Assembly (NCBI GenBank): GCA_023416895.1
Contig: JAEZGQ010000010.1
Span: forward strand, 1 to 19,893
From: Bacillota bacterium
GTDB lineage: Bacteria; Bacillota; Clostridia; Christensenellales; CAG-138
Length of the DNA: 19,893 nucleotides
Reading direction: 5' to 3'
Shown in pieces: positions 1 to 7,235 of the stretch. Numbering within the stretch: position 1 is the stretch's first letter; every line of letters starts with the position of its first letter. Made by a program: the position numbers and the translations under genes. Under the pieces are notes generated by a model. The model saw only the letters and a list, made by a program, of their open reading frames with translations, was not told the origin of the DNA and ran no database searches.

Positions 1-563
1 TGCAGCTACTAAAGCTCATGCTTTCGGGCTCGAACCTTCTCTTGCTCGACGAGCCGACCAACCACCTTGACATCGCCTCGCGCGAGGCGCTTGAGGACGC
101 GCTTACCGATTACAACGGCACCATGCTTGTGGTGACGCACGACCGCTACCTTGTGAACCGCCTCGCGGACCGCATCCTTTACATGACCGGCGAGGGCATT
201 GAGGAATTTGTAGGCGGGTTCGACGAGTTTTGGGAGGCATACCAGCAACGCGCCGAACAGGCGCAAAAAGACGCCGCACCCAAAAAGCAGGAACGCCCCA
301 ACCTGTACCGCGAGCAAAAGGATAAGCAGGCTGCCCTTGCCCGCGCAGCGGGCGACTTAAGGCGCGCCGAAAAGCTTGTGACGGATACGGAGGAGGAAAT
401 TCGCCAACTCGATGAACAGTTGAGCGACCCCGCCGTTTCGTTCGATTATGTGCTCACAGGTGAGCTTGCCGCGAAGGCTGCCACAAAGCGCGAGGAGCTG
501 ACAGCGCTTTTTGCGGCGTGGGAAGACGCGCAGCAAAAGTACGACGAGCTGACGGCGGAGTGA
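1..563 (+). CDS. ABC-F family ATPase, C-terminal part (5' truncated)
   Basis: This is the end of a soluble twin-ATPase ABC-F protein; the reading frame is open from base 3 and the start lies outside the window. The visible part begins just after the signature region of the second nucleotide-binding domain. It shows a Walker B motif (LLLLDEPTNHLD, about residues 10-21 of the visible peptide) and the H-loop (VVTHDRY). The last 90 or so residues are charged and heptad-like (YREQKDKQAALARAAGDLRR onwards), matching the coiled-coil C-terminal tail of Uup/YfmR-like members. ABC-F proteins have no membrane domain; they bind the ribosomal E site and relieve stalling or give antibiotic protection. Which subclass this is cannot be told without the N-terminal half. 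It is first in a run of four same-strand genes, 37 bases before the next start. Confidence 0.93.
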   Translation, partial: QLLKLMLSGSNLLLLDEPTNHLDIASREALEDALTDYNGTMLVVTHDRYLVNRLADRILYMTGEGIEEFVGGFDEFWEAYQQRAEQAQKDAAPKKQERPNLYREQKDKQAALARAAGDLRRAEKLVTDTEEEIRQLDEQLSDPAVSFDYVLTGELAAKAATKREELTALFAAWEDAQQKYDELTAE

Positions 564-600
564 AGGAACCCGAAAATCATGTTGCGGGGGCAAAAAGAAA

Positions 601-1056
601 ATGAATGACGTTACGGTTCGCGCCTATGCACCCAAGGATTGGCCTCGCCTGATGCAAATTCACGACGAGGCAAGGAAGATAGAGCTTAATCTCGCGGGGC
701 TTGACGGCGCTTTTGTACCGCTTGAACAGGCAGCCGTAAGCGAGAACCTGTTTGATTATATGGTGTTTGTCGCCTGCATCGGCGAAACGGTCGTAGGTTT
801 TACGGCTTATTCGCAAAACGAGCTTGCGTGGATGTATGTCGATCCTTTTTACATGCGCCGCGGCGTAGCGCGCGCTCTCGTTCATCACGTGGTGCAGCAT
901 ACAAAAGGACCGCTTGAGCTGGAGGTTTTAACGGGCAACGAACCCGCGTTGCGGCTTTATGAGGCGTGCGGGTTTCGCCGCATCGAAACGCAGTCGGGCA
1001 GGATGCCCGGCAACGAGAGCTTTCACATAACGGTGCATGTGCTGCGATATTTTTGA
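601..1056 (+). CDS. GNAT family N-acetyltransferase
   Basis: A 151-residue single-domain GNAT protein, which would transfer an acetyl group from acetyl-CoA to an unidentified amine. The acetyl-CoA binding motif A is visible at about residues 79-95 (WMYVDPFYMRRGVARALV, an R-R-G-V-A version of the Q/RxxGxG/A loop). The later beta5/alpha4 segment (LEVLTGNEPALRLYEACGFRR) is typical of the fold, and the length is normal. The ATG at 601 is preceded by only a weak purine-rich sequence, so expression may depend on upstream translation. The stop is 14 bases before the MazG-like gene, which suggests co-transcription. The substrate cannot be read from the sequence. Confidence 0.9.
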   Translation: MNDVTVRAYAPKDWPRLMQIHDEARKIELNLAGLDGAFVPLEQAAVSENLFDYMVFVACIGETVVGFTAYSQNELAWMYVDPFYMRRGVARALVHHVVQHTKGPLELEVLTGNEPALRLYEACGFRRIETQSGRMPGNESFHITVHVLRYF

Positions 1057-1070
1057 AAGGTGCCTTCCCT

Positions 1071-1433
1071 ATGGACATGAAAGTTTCCGATATGATGCGT
1101 ATGCAGATGGAGCTTTGGGAGCTTCATAAGGATAGCTGGTCGCCCATGTCGCCCGAATACGGGCGGAACTTCATTCTCTGGATGATGGAGGAGATCGGCG
1201 AAAGCATTGCTATCCTCAAGAAAAAGGGCGACGCAGCAATCATGGAGGACCCCGCCGTGCGCGCGGCGTTCGTTGAGGAAATGAGTGATGTACTCATGTA
1301 TTATACGGATACGCTGCTTCGCTACGGCGTTACACCCGAAGAACTTTCCAATGCCTACGTTGCCAAACACGAAAAAAACATGGGGCGTAATTTCAAAACG
1401 GAGTATCTCGGTAAGTACGGCGAACACAGCTGA
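1071..1433 (+). CDS. MazG-like nucleotide pyrophosphohydrolase
   Basis: A 120-residue all-alpha protein of the MazG/dUTPase-like superfamily, whose members cut (d)NTPs to monophosphate and pyrophosphate, usually as house-cleaning enzymes. The metal-binding pattern is present: an ExxE pair at about residues 41-44 (EEIGES) and an ExxD at about residues 70-73 (EEMSDVLMYYTD). The family normally uses these four acids to hold magnesium. I chose the ATG at 1071 because a GAAAGG Shine-Dalgarno sequence lies about 10 bases upstream and homology starts there; the frame is open further upstream but only overlaps the preceding GNAT. It sits between two acetyltransferase genes on the same strand. The nucleotide substrate is not predictable from sequence. 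Confidence 0.85.
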   Translation: MDMKVSDMMRMQMELWELHKDSWSPMSPEYGRNFILWMMEEIGESIAILKKKGDAAIMEDPAVRAAFVEEMSDVLMYYTDTLLRYGVTPEELSNAYVAKHEKNMGRNFKTEYLGKYGEHS

Positions 1434-1485
1434 TACTTTGGGTTTTTGAAAAAGAGGAAAGGCCGCCGTTCTCGTTAGGAGCATC

Positions 1486-1971
1486 ATGGAATTTTATCTA
1501 AAGAACAATGCACCCGATGAGGCGATCGCCATCATGAAAGAGGTGGCCGCACGGGGGCGCGAAAAAGGCCTTCGCGTTCGGAAGGACGAATGGCTCACAA
1601 AAGAGGAGCTTGTAACGCAAGAAGCGCCGGAGGAGGATTTTTGCGTGGGGTTTGTTGACGGAGAGCCCGCCTGTTGCATGATTTTGCAGTGGATCGACAC
1701 CGAATACTGGCCGGAAACGCAAAAGTGCGAGGCCGGTTATTTGCACAAGGTTTGCGTCCGCAGGCCACACGCGGGTACGGGCCTGTTAAAACGCCTTGTG
1801 GATTGCGCCAAGGAAGAGGCGTTAAAGCGCGGTGCGCGCTTTTTACGGCTCGATACCGGGTGGGATAACCCAAAGGTGCGTCCGCTTTATGAGGTGATCG
1901 GCTTTCGGCTCGTTAAAAAACTCAAATTCCCAAACGGCGGCGCAATGGCGCTTTATGAGATGGAACTTTGA
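1486..1971 (+). CDS. GNAT family N-acetyltransferase
   Basis: A 161-residue acetyltransferase with a normal GNAT layout. Beta4 and the pyrophosphate-binding loop are at about residues 84-105 (YLHKVCVRRPHAGTGLLKRL), and the C-terminal motif B region reads RLDTGWDNPKVRPLYEVIGF. It has an AGGAG ribosome binding site at 1477-1481, four bases before the ATG. It is unlike the GNAT at 601-1056 in sequence, so the two are not a recent tandem duplication. It is the last gene of the plus-strand run, and a strong terminator follows the stop by about 30 bases. The substrate is unknown. Confidence 0.9.
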   Translation: MEFYLKNNAPDEAIAIMKEVAARGREKGLRVRKDEWLTKEELVTQEAPEEDFCVGFVDGEPACCMILQWIDTEYWPETQKCEAGYLHKVCVRRPHAGTGLLKRLVDCAKEEALKRGARFLRLDTGWDNPKVRPLYEVIGFRLVKKLKFPNGGAMALYEMEL

Positions 1972-1997
1972 CCCAGCCCACATGTCTATTGGAACGC

Positions 1998-2026
1998 AAA
2001 AAGAAGCGGGGAACCGCTTCTTTTTT
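1998..2026. terminator. Bidirectional intrinsic terminator
   Basis: A perfect stem (AAGAAGCGG / CCGCTTCTT, loop GGAA) with an A-tract on the left and a T-run on the right. It ends the plus-strand acetyltransferase operon and, read on the other strand, the minus-strand HAD gene whose stop is at 2063. Confidence 0.9.
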
Positions 2027-2062
2027 ATAATCTCTTTGCGGCGTGTTCGCCGTGCCTACCTT

Positions 2063-2785
2063 TTATTCCGCCTGCGGCAGCGCCTTAACGTACTCGTAAA
2101 AATCCGCAAGGCTCCCTTGCTTCAAGCCTTCGATGGGCAAATTCTTTTCGTTGATGAGGCAGTCGGTCACAAGGTACACGTCAAGCCCCGCTTCAAGCGC
2201 ACCGAGATCGTCATATACGTCGTTGCCTACCATAAGGCATTCCTCGGGACGCTTGCCGAGAAACGTGAGGATATTTTTAAAGTAATTGGGGTTGGGCTTA
2301 CAAAAGCTTGCATTGTCGTAGGTGGTAACATGCTCAAAATCCGCATACGAAAGCCCCGCCCACGAAAGCCGCTTTTCCACCGCAACCGGCGGAAACACGG
2401 GGTTGGTGGCAAGCGCCAGCGTATACCCCTTTTCGCGAAGAATGTCTATGCTCATCCGCGCGGCGGCGTTTAATTCCGTTGCGCTGCGCGCGGCTTCAAA
2501 ATCGGTACGGTAAAACTCCTCGAATACGGACTCATGCTCTTCCATGCTCACATCGTCGCCCACAAGCGCACAGAAGGTCGCCCAAAACCGCTCGCGGTTG
2601 GTCACAACGCCGTCGTTTTTGAGCATTGCCATGGTTCCCTCCCACACGCTACCGCCGAGCTTTTGCGGCGCAATGCCAAAGGACGCCTTGCCGAACTCAG
2701 CAAGGGCACCGAAGTAAAGCTTTACAAAAAGAGCGTTGTCCATGGGCAGAAGCGTTCCGTCCAGATCAAAGAGCACCGTGTTCAT
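2063..2785 (-). CDS. HAD family hydrolase (phosphatase-like)
   Basis: A 240-residue haloacid dehalogenase superfamily protein. All four motifs are visible: motif I FDLDGT (nucleophile D7, acid D9), motif II ATNPVFP (T127), motif III lysine in CKPNPNYF (K163), and motif IV MVGNDVYDDLGA (D189 and D192/193 for magnesium). The helical insert between motifs I and II indicates a C1-type cap, as in phosphoglycolate-phosphatase-like HADs. Such enzymes remove phosphate from small molecules; the substrate cannot be predicted. A GAGGTG ribosome binding site lies five bases before the ATG. The gene is a single unit between a terminator downstream and the structured 2786-3123 island upstream. Confidence 0.9.
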   Translation of the reverse strand: MNTVLFDLDGTLLPMDNALFVKLYFGALAEFGKASFGIAPQKLGGSVWEGTMAMLKNDGVVTNRERFWATFCALVGDDVSMEEHESVFEEFYRTDFEAARSATELNAAARMSIDILREKGYTLALATNPVFPPVAVEKRLSWAGLSYADFEHVTTYDNASFCKPNPNYFKNILTFLGKRPEECLMVGNDVYDDLGALEAGLDVYLVTDCLINEKNLPIEGLKQGSLADFYEYVKALPQAE

Positions 2786-3123
2786 CCATTCACCTCAAAA
2801 AAATACGGCCGAAAGCATAATACGCCAATGCGAACACGCCCAAACGGCACATTTTGGTCGTTTTCAACGTTGTCGTCGGTTGGAATAACACCGCTATGCC
2901 GCCCTCCTCCGCCTTGAAACCGCCTCAAACTATGCCGTTTGGGTCGGACGAGCGACAAAAGCGTATGGCGCGGCAGAGCGCGGCGAAGGTGCGAAGGCGT
3001 AGCGGTGTCTACGGTAAGCGGCTTCAACAAAGCTATGGCGTGCCATACGCTTTTACGGCCGTGTTCGGATTAACGCACTATGCTTCAGCCGAAAGGCCAC
3101 GGCCGTAAAAATAAACAATAAAA
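2786..3123. repeat. Structured non-coding intergenic island with nested inverted repeats
   Basis: No convincing gene is present in these 338 bases, but three perfect dyads are. CCCAAACGGCA at 2839-2849 pairs with TGCCGTTTGGG at 2933-2943. AAAAGCGTATGGC at 2957-2969 pairs with GCCATACGCTTTT at 3042-3054. TTTTACGGCCGTG at 3051-3063 pairs with CACGGCCGTAAAA at 3098-3110; this last stem is extended inward by TTCGG/CCGAA. The left edge (ACGGCCGAAAGC, from about 2805) imperfectly mirrors ACGGCCGTAAAAGC at the complementary strand of 3049-3062, like degraded terminal inverted repeats. It could be a miniature mobile element remnant, a dispersed repeat or a structured RNA. The HAD promoter must also lie here, but I could not identify it. 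Confidence 0.55.
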
Positions 3124-3972
3124 TTATGATTCCTTTGCAAAATACGCCACGCCCACCGTACCCGGGCCAACATGTGTTCCCACTACCCCGCCGATATCGA
3201 TGATGCGCGCGCAGCAGTTGAATGCCTGATCGCTTTCCGAAAGCTTTTGCATAAACGATTCGCAAAGCTCCCGCGCGTTGGTATGGGCGAAGTAAACGGG
3301 CATTTCAAAATCCGCCCCGCCGCTTTTTTCAATGAGTTCCAGCACCGTTTGAGCGCCGCGCGCAAAGCCGCGCGCCTTACCCGCAGGAACGATCACGCCA
3401 TCTACCATCGAAAGGATGGGCTTTACGTTCAAAAACGAGCCGATCACGGTAACGCTTTTTGACAGCCGCCCGCCGCGGTGCAAATAAGTGAGTGTATCCA
3501 CAATCGCGAAAAATCTGATACGGCTCCTCGCTTTAAGAAGCTCCTCCTGTATCGCTACCGCGCTTTTCCCCTGCGCGCGAAGCTTTACAGCATATTCCAC
3601 AAGCGCAGCTTCACCCATGGTGCCCATGAGGGAATCAACCAAATAGATTCGCTCATAATTCGCCAAATCCTTTGCTGCGCGTGCACTTTGCAGTGTACCG
3701 CTAAGCTTTCCGGATATGGTGATCACGATTACATCGTTTCCGGCGTTTTTCGCGCGCTCAAAATGCGACAAAAAGTCCGCCGGCGAAGGCTGGCTGGTGC
3801 TTGGCAGCGGATCGGCCTTTGCAAGCATGCTGTAAAATGCTTCGCGGGAAAGCTCGCCGTCAAAATAAGCGCGCTCCGGAAAAATGATCTGCAGCGGCAC
3901 CACGGTTACGCCGAGGCTGCCGCCAAGCCCGCCCAAGTCGGATGCGGAATCGGTAATGATTTCAATTGCCAT
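3124..3972 (-). CDS. DegV family protein (fatty-acid binding, FakB-like)
   Basis: A 282-residue DegV protein. The family binds a fatty acid in a buried pocket; FakB members present it to the kinase FakA, which makes acyl phosphate for membrane lipid synthesis. Family marks are the N-terminal IITDSASDL (residues 5-13), the pocket segment STSQPSPADF (about 58-67), the ITISGKLSGTLQSA segment, the GGRLSK segment, and the C-terminal IGGVVGTHVGPGTVGVAYF. The length is typical. The ATG at 3972 lies inside the last codons of the upstream MarR gene (11-base overlap), so the two are translationally coupled. No fakA-like kinase is in the window, so partnership with one is inferred from the family only. 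Confidence 0.93.
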   Translation of the reverse strand: MAIEIITDSASDLGGLGGSLGVTVVPLQIIFPERAYFDGELSREAFYSMLAKADPLPSTSQPSPADFLSHFERAKNAGNDVIVITISGKLSGTLQSARAAKDLANYERIYLVDSLMGTMGEAALVEYAVKLRAQGKSAVAIQEELLKARSRIRFFAIVDTLTYLHRGGRLSKSVTVIGSFLNVKPILSMVDGVIVPAGKARGFARGAQTVLELIEKSGGADFEMPVYFAHTNARELCESFMQKLSESDQAFNCCARIIDIGGVVGTHVGPGTVGVAYFAKES

Positions 3973-4429
3973 GTTCTTTCTCCTCGTTTTCTTCGTTTCG
4001 ATCAGCCTGATCCATGAATTCGGAAATGCGCCTTATCATATGGTCGAGGTTTTGGCGTTCCTCAGCAGAAAAACACTCGCGGATGCGGCGCATAGCAAAG
4101 CGTGTCCATTTGCTGTTCATGCCGTAATCCTTCAAAAATTTCGGCGTAACGCTCAAACGGAACTCTCTCTTGTCGTTTTCACACACCTCCTTTTTTACAT
4201 ATCCCTTTTTTACAAGGTTGTTGATTTTGTAATTCGCGTTTGGGAGCGACACGTTGAGAAACGCCGCAAACTCGCTTACGGTAGGTTGGCTCAAAAGGTA
4301 TACCGCCTCTGCACCGAAAAATTCCGCCGCGCTCAGTCCCCTATCATCGCTCTCCGAGGCGGCAAACATCTGCCTCAGATAATTTGCCCGAAATTGCAGA
4401 TAAAGCTTTTCAAAGCTTCGCTCCAGCAT
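3962..4429 (-). CDS. MarR family transcriptional regulator
   Basis: A 155-residue protein with a MarR-type winged helix at about residues 46-100: TVSEFAAFLNVSLPNANYKI is the helix-turn-helix and NLVKKGYVKKE leads into the wing (DKREFRLSVTPKF). Long terminal helices would form the dimer interface. The ATG has an AAAGGAGG ribosome binding site just upstream. It overlaps the DegV gene by 11 bases. In several Firmicutes a MarR protein (FabT) controls fatty acid synthesis, so a MarR coupled to a putative fatty-acid carrier may sense acyl groups; this is inference. A perfect palindrome between its promoter and start suggests autoregulation. The C-terminus is very acidic and basic (EENEEKEH). Confidence 0.85.
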   Translation of the reverse strand: MLERSFEKLYLQFRANYLRQMFAASESDDRGLSAAEFFGAEAVYLLSQPTVSEFAAFLNVSLPNANYKINNLVKKGYVKKEVCENDKREFRLSVTPKFLKDYGMNSKWTRFAMRRIRECFSAEERQNLDHMIRRISEFMDQADRNEENEEKEHGN

Positions 4430-4458
4430 ATGCGCCTCCTTTTGTTCAAATTTTTTAG

Positions 4459-4472
4459 TTAAAATATTTTAA
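4459..4472. promoter_or_regulatory. Palindromic operator candidate for the MarR regulator
   Basis: TTAAAATATTTTAA is a perfect 14-bp palindrome. It lies just downstream of the -10 box, over the expected transcription start of the MarR-DegV operon, which is a classic position for a repressor site. MarR proteins bind such short AT-rich dyads as dimers. The binding itself is inferred. Confidence 0.6.
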
Positions 4473-4474
4473 TC

Positions 4475-4504
4475 ATTATAGCTGATGGTCTTTTGTTCTG
4501 TCAA
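4475..4504 (-). promoter_or_regulatory. Sigma-A promoter of the MarR-DegV operon
   Basis: On the minus strand, a perfect -35 TTGACA (4504-4499) and a perfect -10 TATAAT (4480-4475) are separated by 18 bases, about 46 bases upstream of the MarR start codon. Confidence 0.85.
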
Positions 4505-4559
4505 CCATGCGGGTCACGAGGTGTTCCTTTGCCGCTTTTACAAAATTCCCTAAAACAGG

Positions 4560-4591
4560 TTGACAAATCGCGTGCTTCACCGCATCATAAT
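4560..4591 (+). promoter_or_regulatory. metK: Probable metK promoter
   Basis: A perfect -35 TTGACA is at 4560-4565. The -10 is weaker: CATCAT at 4583-4588 with a 17-base spacer, or CATAAT at 4586-4591 with a 20-base spacer. The leader to the ATG is then about 65 bases. Confidence 0.55.
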
Positions 4592-4611
4592 AAGGTTACA
4601 AGAGTGTTTTC

Positions 4612-4642
4612 GGCACCGCGCTTTTGTTTTATCGCGCGTGCC
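4612..4642 (+). promoter_or_regulatory. Hairpin in the metK leader, next to the ribosome binding site
   Basis: GGCAC-C-GCGC (4612-4621) pairs with GCGCGTGCC (4634-4642), leaving one bulged C and a 12-base loop. The stem ends four bases before the AGGAGG at 4647-4652. It does not match the layout of known SAM riboswitches that I can recognise, and the leader is too short for SAM-I. It may affect mRNA stability or translation. Confidence 0.4.
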
Positions 4643-4658
4643 GCATAGGAGGATTTTT

Positions 4659-5804
4659 ATGGCAAAAACCATTTATTCGGTGGAATCCGTTACGATGGGA
4701 CATCCCGACAAGCTGTGCGACCTCATTTCCGATTCCGTTTTGGACGCATGCCTTGCCGTAGATAAAAACGCGCGCGTTGCGTGTGAAACCATGGCGACCA
4801 AGGGCAAAGTGATTGTTGCGGGCGAGATCACCGTTTCAAAAATGCCCGACATTAGGGCGATCGTTGAAAACACGATGCGCTTTGTGGGTTACGACCCCTC
4901 AACCGTGGAGATCGAGGTGCTTGTACATGAGCAAAGCCCCGACATTGCACAGGGCGTGGATAACCCCGCACAGGCGGATGCTTACGAGCTTGGTGCCGGC
5001 GATCAGGGCGTGCTGTACGGCTACGCCACCGCTGAAACCGCCGAAAGGCTGCCGCTTCCCTGCGTGCTCGCGCACCGCATCACAAGACTTTTGACCGACG
5101 CGCGGAAGTCCGGCCGCATCAAGGGGCTTCGCCCCGACGGCAAGGCGCAGGTATCGGTCGTATATGAAGACGGCAGGCCCGTGCGCGTGGATGCGGTGGT
5201 CGTTTCCACCCAGCACGACGAAGAAAAAAGCATGGAAGAACTTCAGCGCGACGTGCGCGACGTTATTTTGAAGGAAGCGTTTTGCGACTTTCCGATGGAC
5301 GAAACCACGCGCGTGTTCATCAACCCCTCCGGCCGTTTTGTTTTGGGCGGTTACGAGGCCGACACGGGGCTGACCGGCCGTAAGCTTATGGTAGATACCT
5401 ATGGCGGCTTTATTTCCCACGGCGGCGGCGCGTTTTCCGGCAAGGATGCCACCAAGGTGGATCGCTCGGGCGCGTACCTCGCCCGCTATATCGCCAAAAA
5501 CTTGGTGGACGCGGGCCTTGCGGAGCGCTGCCTCGTTTCCCTCTGCTACGCCATCGGCGTGGCGCGGCCCGTGGAGATCACGGTGGATACCTACGGCACC
5601 GGTAAGTACGACGACGAGGTTTTAAAGCAGGCCGTATTGAAGGTGTTCGACTGCCGCCCCGCGGCCATCCGCGATTCCCTCGACCTGTGCCGCCCCATTT
5701 ACACAAGCACCACCAACTCCGGCCATTTCGGCAAGGAGGAGTTGCCGTGGGAGCAATCCGACGCGGTGGAAAAACTTAAGGAAGCCGCAAAAGCCGCGCA
5801 ATAA
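4659..5804 (+). CDS. metK: S-adenosylmethionine synthetase (methionine adenosyltransferase)
   Basis: A 381-residue cytosolic enzyme that makes S-adenosylmethionine from methionine and ATP. Family motifs are clear: GHPDK at residues 14-18 (catalytic His15 and metal-binding Asp17), then further on GAGDQGVLYGYA, the tripolyphosphate-binding region DTGLTGRKLMVDTYGG, and GGGAFSGKDATKVDRSGAY. The length matches typical bacterial MetK. I chose the ATG at 4659 over the upstream in-frame extension because a perfect AGGAGG lies six bases before it and the protein then starts MAKTIYSVESV as the family does. It is monocistronic, divergent from marR, and followed by a strong terminator. The product supplies the three SAM-dependent methyltransferase-type genes elsewhere in the cell, two of which are in this window. 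Confidence 0.98.
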   Translation: MAKTIYSVESVTMGHPDKLCDLISDSVLDACLAVDKNARVACETMATKGKVIVAGEITVSKMPDIRAIVENTMRFVGYDPSTVEIEVLVHEQSPDIAQGVDNPAQADAYELGAGDQGVLYGYATAETAERLPLPCVLAHRITRLLTDARKSGRIKGLRPDGKAQVSVVYEDGRPVRVDAVVVSTQHDEEKSMEELQRDVRDVILKEAFCDFPMDETTRVFINPSGRFVLGGYEADTGLTGRKLMVDTYGGFISHGGGAFSGKDATKVDRSGAYLARYIAKNLVDAGLAERCLVSLCYAIGVARPVEITVDTYGTGKYDDEVLKQAVLKVFDCRPAAIRDSLDLCRPIYTSTTNSGHFGKEELPWEQSDAVEKLKEAAKAAQ

Positions 5805-5837
5805 CCGCGCTGCAGCAGCCAAACGGAAAACAGTAAG

Positions 5838-5863
5838 AAGGGCCGGCTTTTGCCGGCCCTTTT
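5838..5863. terminator. Intrinsic terminator after metK, shared with the convergent operon
   Basis: AAGGGCCGGC and GCCGGCCCTT form a perfect 10-bp stem around a TTTT loop, followed by a short T-run on the plus strand. It lies between the convergent ends of metK and the anti-sigma gene and may serve both. Confidence 0.9.
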
Positions 5864-5886
5864 GTGTTGAAATTATAAATGTGCTT

Positions 5887-7233
5887 TTATTTGATGTCGA
5901 TAGAAATGGGGCTTTGCGCCGCAACAAGCTCGCTGTACGCGGGTCGTAGGTAAACGACGGAAGAATCCCCCACATCGACCAGATACAGCTCCTCTTGCGT
6001 TTGGGGATCATATTCCGCACACCCCTTGATAAGCTGTCTTTCCTCTTTTACGGTCGGATCTGAAACGCTGTAAAAGTACGGATCAATGCTCAAGCCATCA
6101 CCGTTGTCTCTGTAAACCATGTCTTCCCTGTGCTGCACCGAAAAATGCAGTTCCACAAGCTCGTTTTTCTGCTGCGCTCCAACAAAGGTTATTTCGTCGG
6201 GTAGGCCCTGTGCGGTGTTATTTTCTAGGTCAATCTTGATGGACGCATCCTTGTCGAGCAGTGCCACACCAAGAATATGAAGCGTCAGCCGTTTACCTTT
6301 GCTAAAATACGCGCTGTCCAGCAGGAACCCATTGTGCATGGGGTTAACGCAATAATTCCACATGATTGCGGTTTTGCCTTCGGTCGGAGGTTCGTAGCGC
6401 ACGCCGTTTTCATCCTCCGCATAGCAGTAAAGCTCCTTGATCCACGCGGTATTCGATTCATCCGCCTCCAGATAAACACGCATTTGCGTTGGGAAAACCT
6501 CTACACTTGTAACGGTAAACGTTTGCCCGTCAATCGTAAAGCTTTGGTTTGGTGTATACACCTCGGCTTTACGCGTAAAATTGGGATCAAACTTGATGTT
6601 AAACCCGAATCTCATTTGCTTGTTGCTTACGACAAATTCGTGCGGACCTTCGGAGATAATTTCATTGGCGAGGATATATAACGTCAGCTCGCCCGGAACA
6701 TCATCGCTTCCATACTCCAAGCGGATGCGCTGAAGCTCGCCGTTGCGGTGGGTATCGTCAATCCCCCCGCTTATAATACGATTCCATGTCCCGTAAGTCT
6801 TGTCAATCGCTTCGCGTATGCAATAATTTTTTCCATTCTCATCATAATATCTAAAGTAAATATTGACCTGCTTTTGATCCACAACCAGGTATTCAAGCTT
6901 TATTGTAAGCCCGTTTCGTGACTGTTCCATATTGAGTTCCTGCACATACCCATTTTCCACCGCCGCCTTGAGCGAAGGGGAAAGGGCGACCGCCGCCGCC
7001 AAGTCGGAAAACACGGGCAAACGAGAACAGGCAAGAGCAAAGCTCCACGAAAGGTTTACAAGAAGCACGAACGCCACAGCAAGTGCCAAAATAGCGCGTG
7101 CAGGCACGGTGAACATACGAAGCCTTTTCTTCTGCCGTAGCCTTGCACAAGCGCGGCTAAGCGTAAATTCGAGATCACCCGGCGTATGGTTCAGTTCTTC
7201 TTTGAGTAAAAGGTATTCCGCGTTGCGTTCCAT
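5887..7233 (-). CDS. DUF4179-type membrane protein, likely anti-sigma factor
   Basis: A 448-residue protein with a short charged cytoplasmic N-terminus (about 1-44), one membrane segment at about 46-68 (ARAILALAVAFVLLVNLSWS) and a large beta-rich outer part. That part holds a repeated-strand DUF4179-like region (NGLTIKLEYLVVDQKQ) and a second domain near FTIDGQTFTVTSVEVFPTQM. Such proteins sit beside ECF sigma factors in Firmicutes and are taken to hold the sigma factor at the membrane until an envelope signal arrives. I prefer the ATG at 7233: the GGAGGAGG at 7241-7248 is seven bases away from it but only one base from the ATG at 7239 that overlaps the sigma stop as ATGA. The family name is from pattern recognition and the anti-sigma role from context. 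Confidence 0.75.
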   Translation of the reverse strand: MERNAEYLLLKEELNHTPGDLEFTLSRACARLRQKKRLRMFTVPARAILALAVAFVLLVNLSWSFALACSRLPVFSDLAAAVALSPSLKAAVENGYVQELNMEQSRNGLTIKLEYLVVDQKQVNIYFRYYDENGKNYCIREAIDKTYGTWNRIISGGIDDTHRNGELQRIRLEYGSDDVPGELTLYILANEIISEGPHEFVVSNKQMRFGFNIKFDPNFTRKAEVYTPNQSFTIDGQTFTVTSVEVFPTQMRVYLEADESNTAWIKELYCYAEDENGVRYEPPTEGKTAIMWNYCVNPMHNGFLLDSAYFSKGKRLTLHILGVALLDKDASIKIDLENNTAQGLPDEITFVGAQQKNELVELHFSVQHREDMVYRDNGDGLSIDPYFYSVSDPTVKEERQLIKGCAEYDPQTQEELYLVDVGDSSVVYLRPAYSELVAAQSPISIDIK

Positions 7234-7235
7234 AT

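Noticed and set aside
2782..3030. Minus-strand reading frame of 82 codons across the structured island
   Set aside because: It runs straight through the inverted repeats, has no good ribosome binding site and has an odd Arg/Gly-rich composition. It is more likely a by-product of the repeat sequence.
4592..4658. SAM-I, SAM-II or SMK-type riboswitch before metK
   Set aside because: The leader is too short for SAM-I, and I could not find the conserved pseudoknot or the anti-Shine-Dalgarno pairing of the other classes.
4899..5420. Long open frame on the minus strand inside metK, and similar ones inside the TPR, LCP and HAD genes
   Set aside because: They are antisense shadows that follow the codon bias of well-supported genes; none has a ribosome binding site or a recognisable domain.
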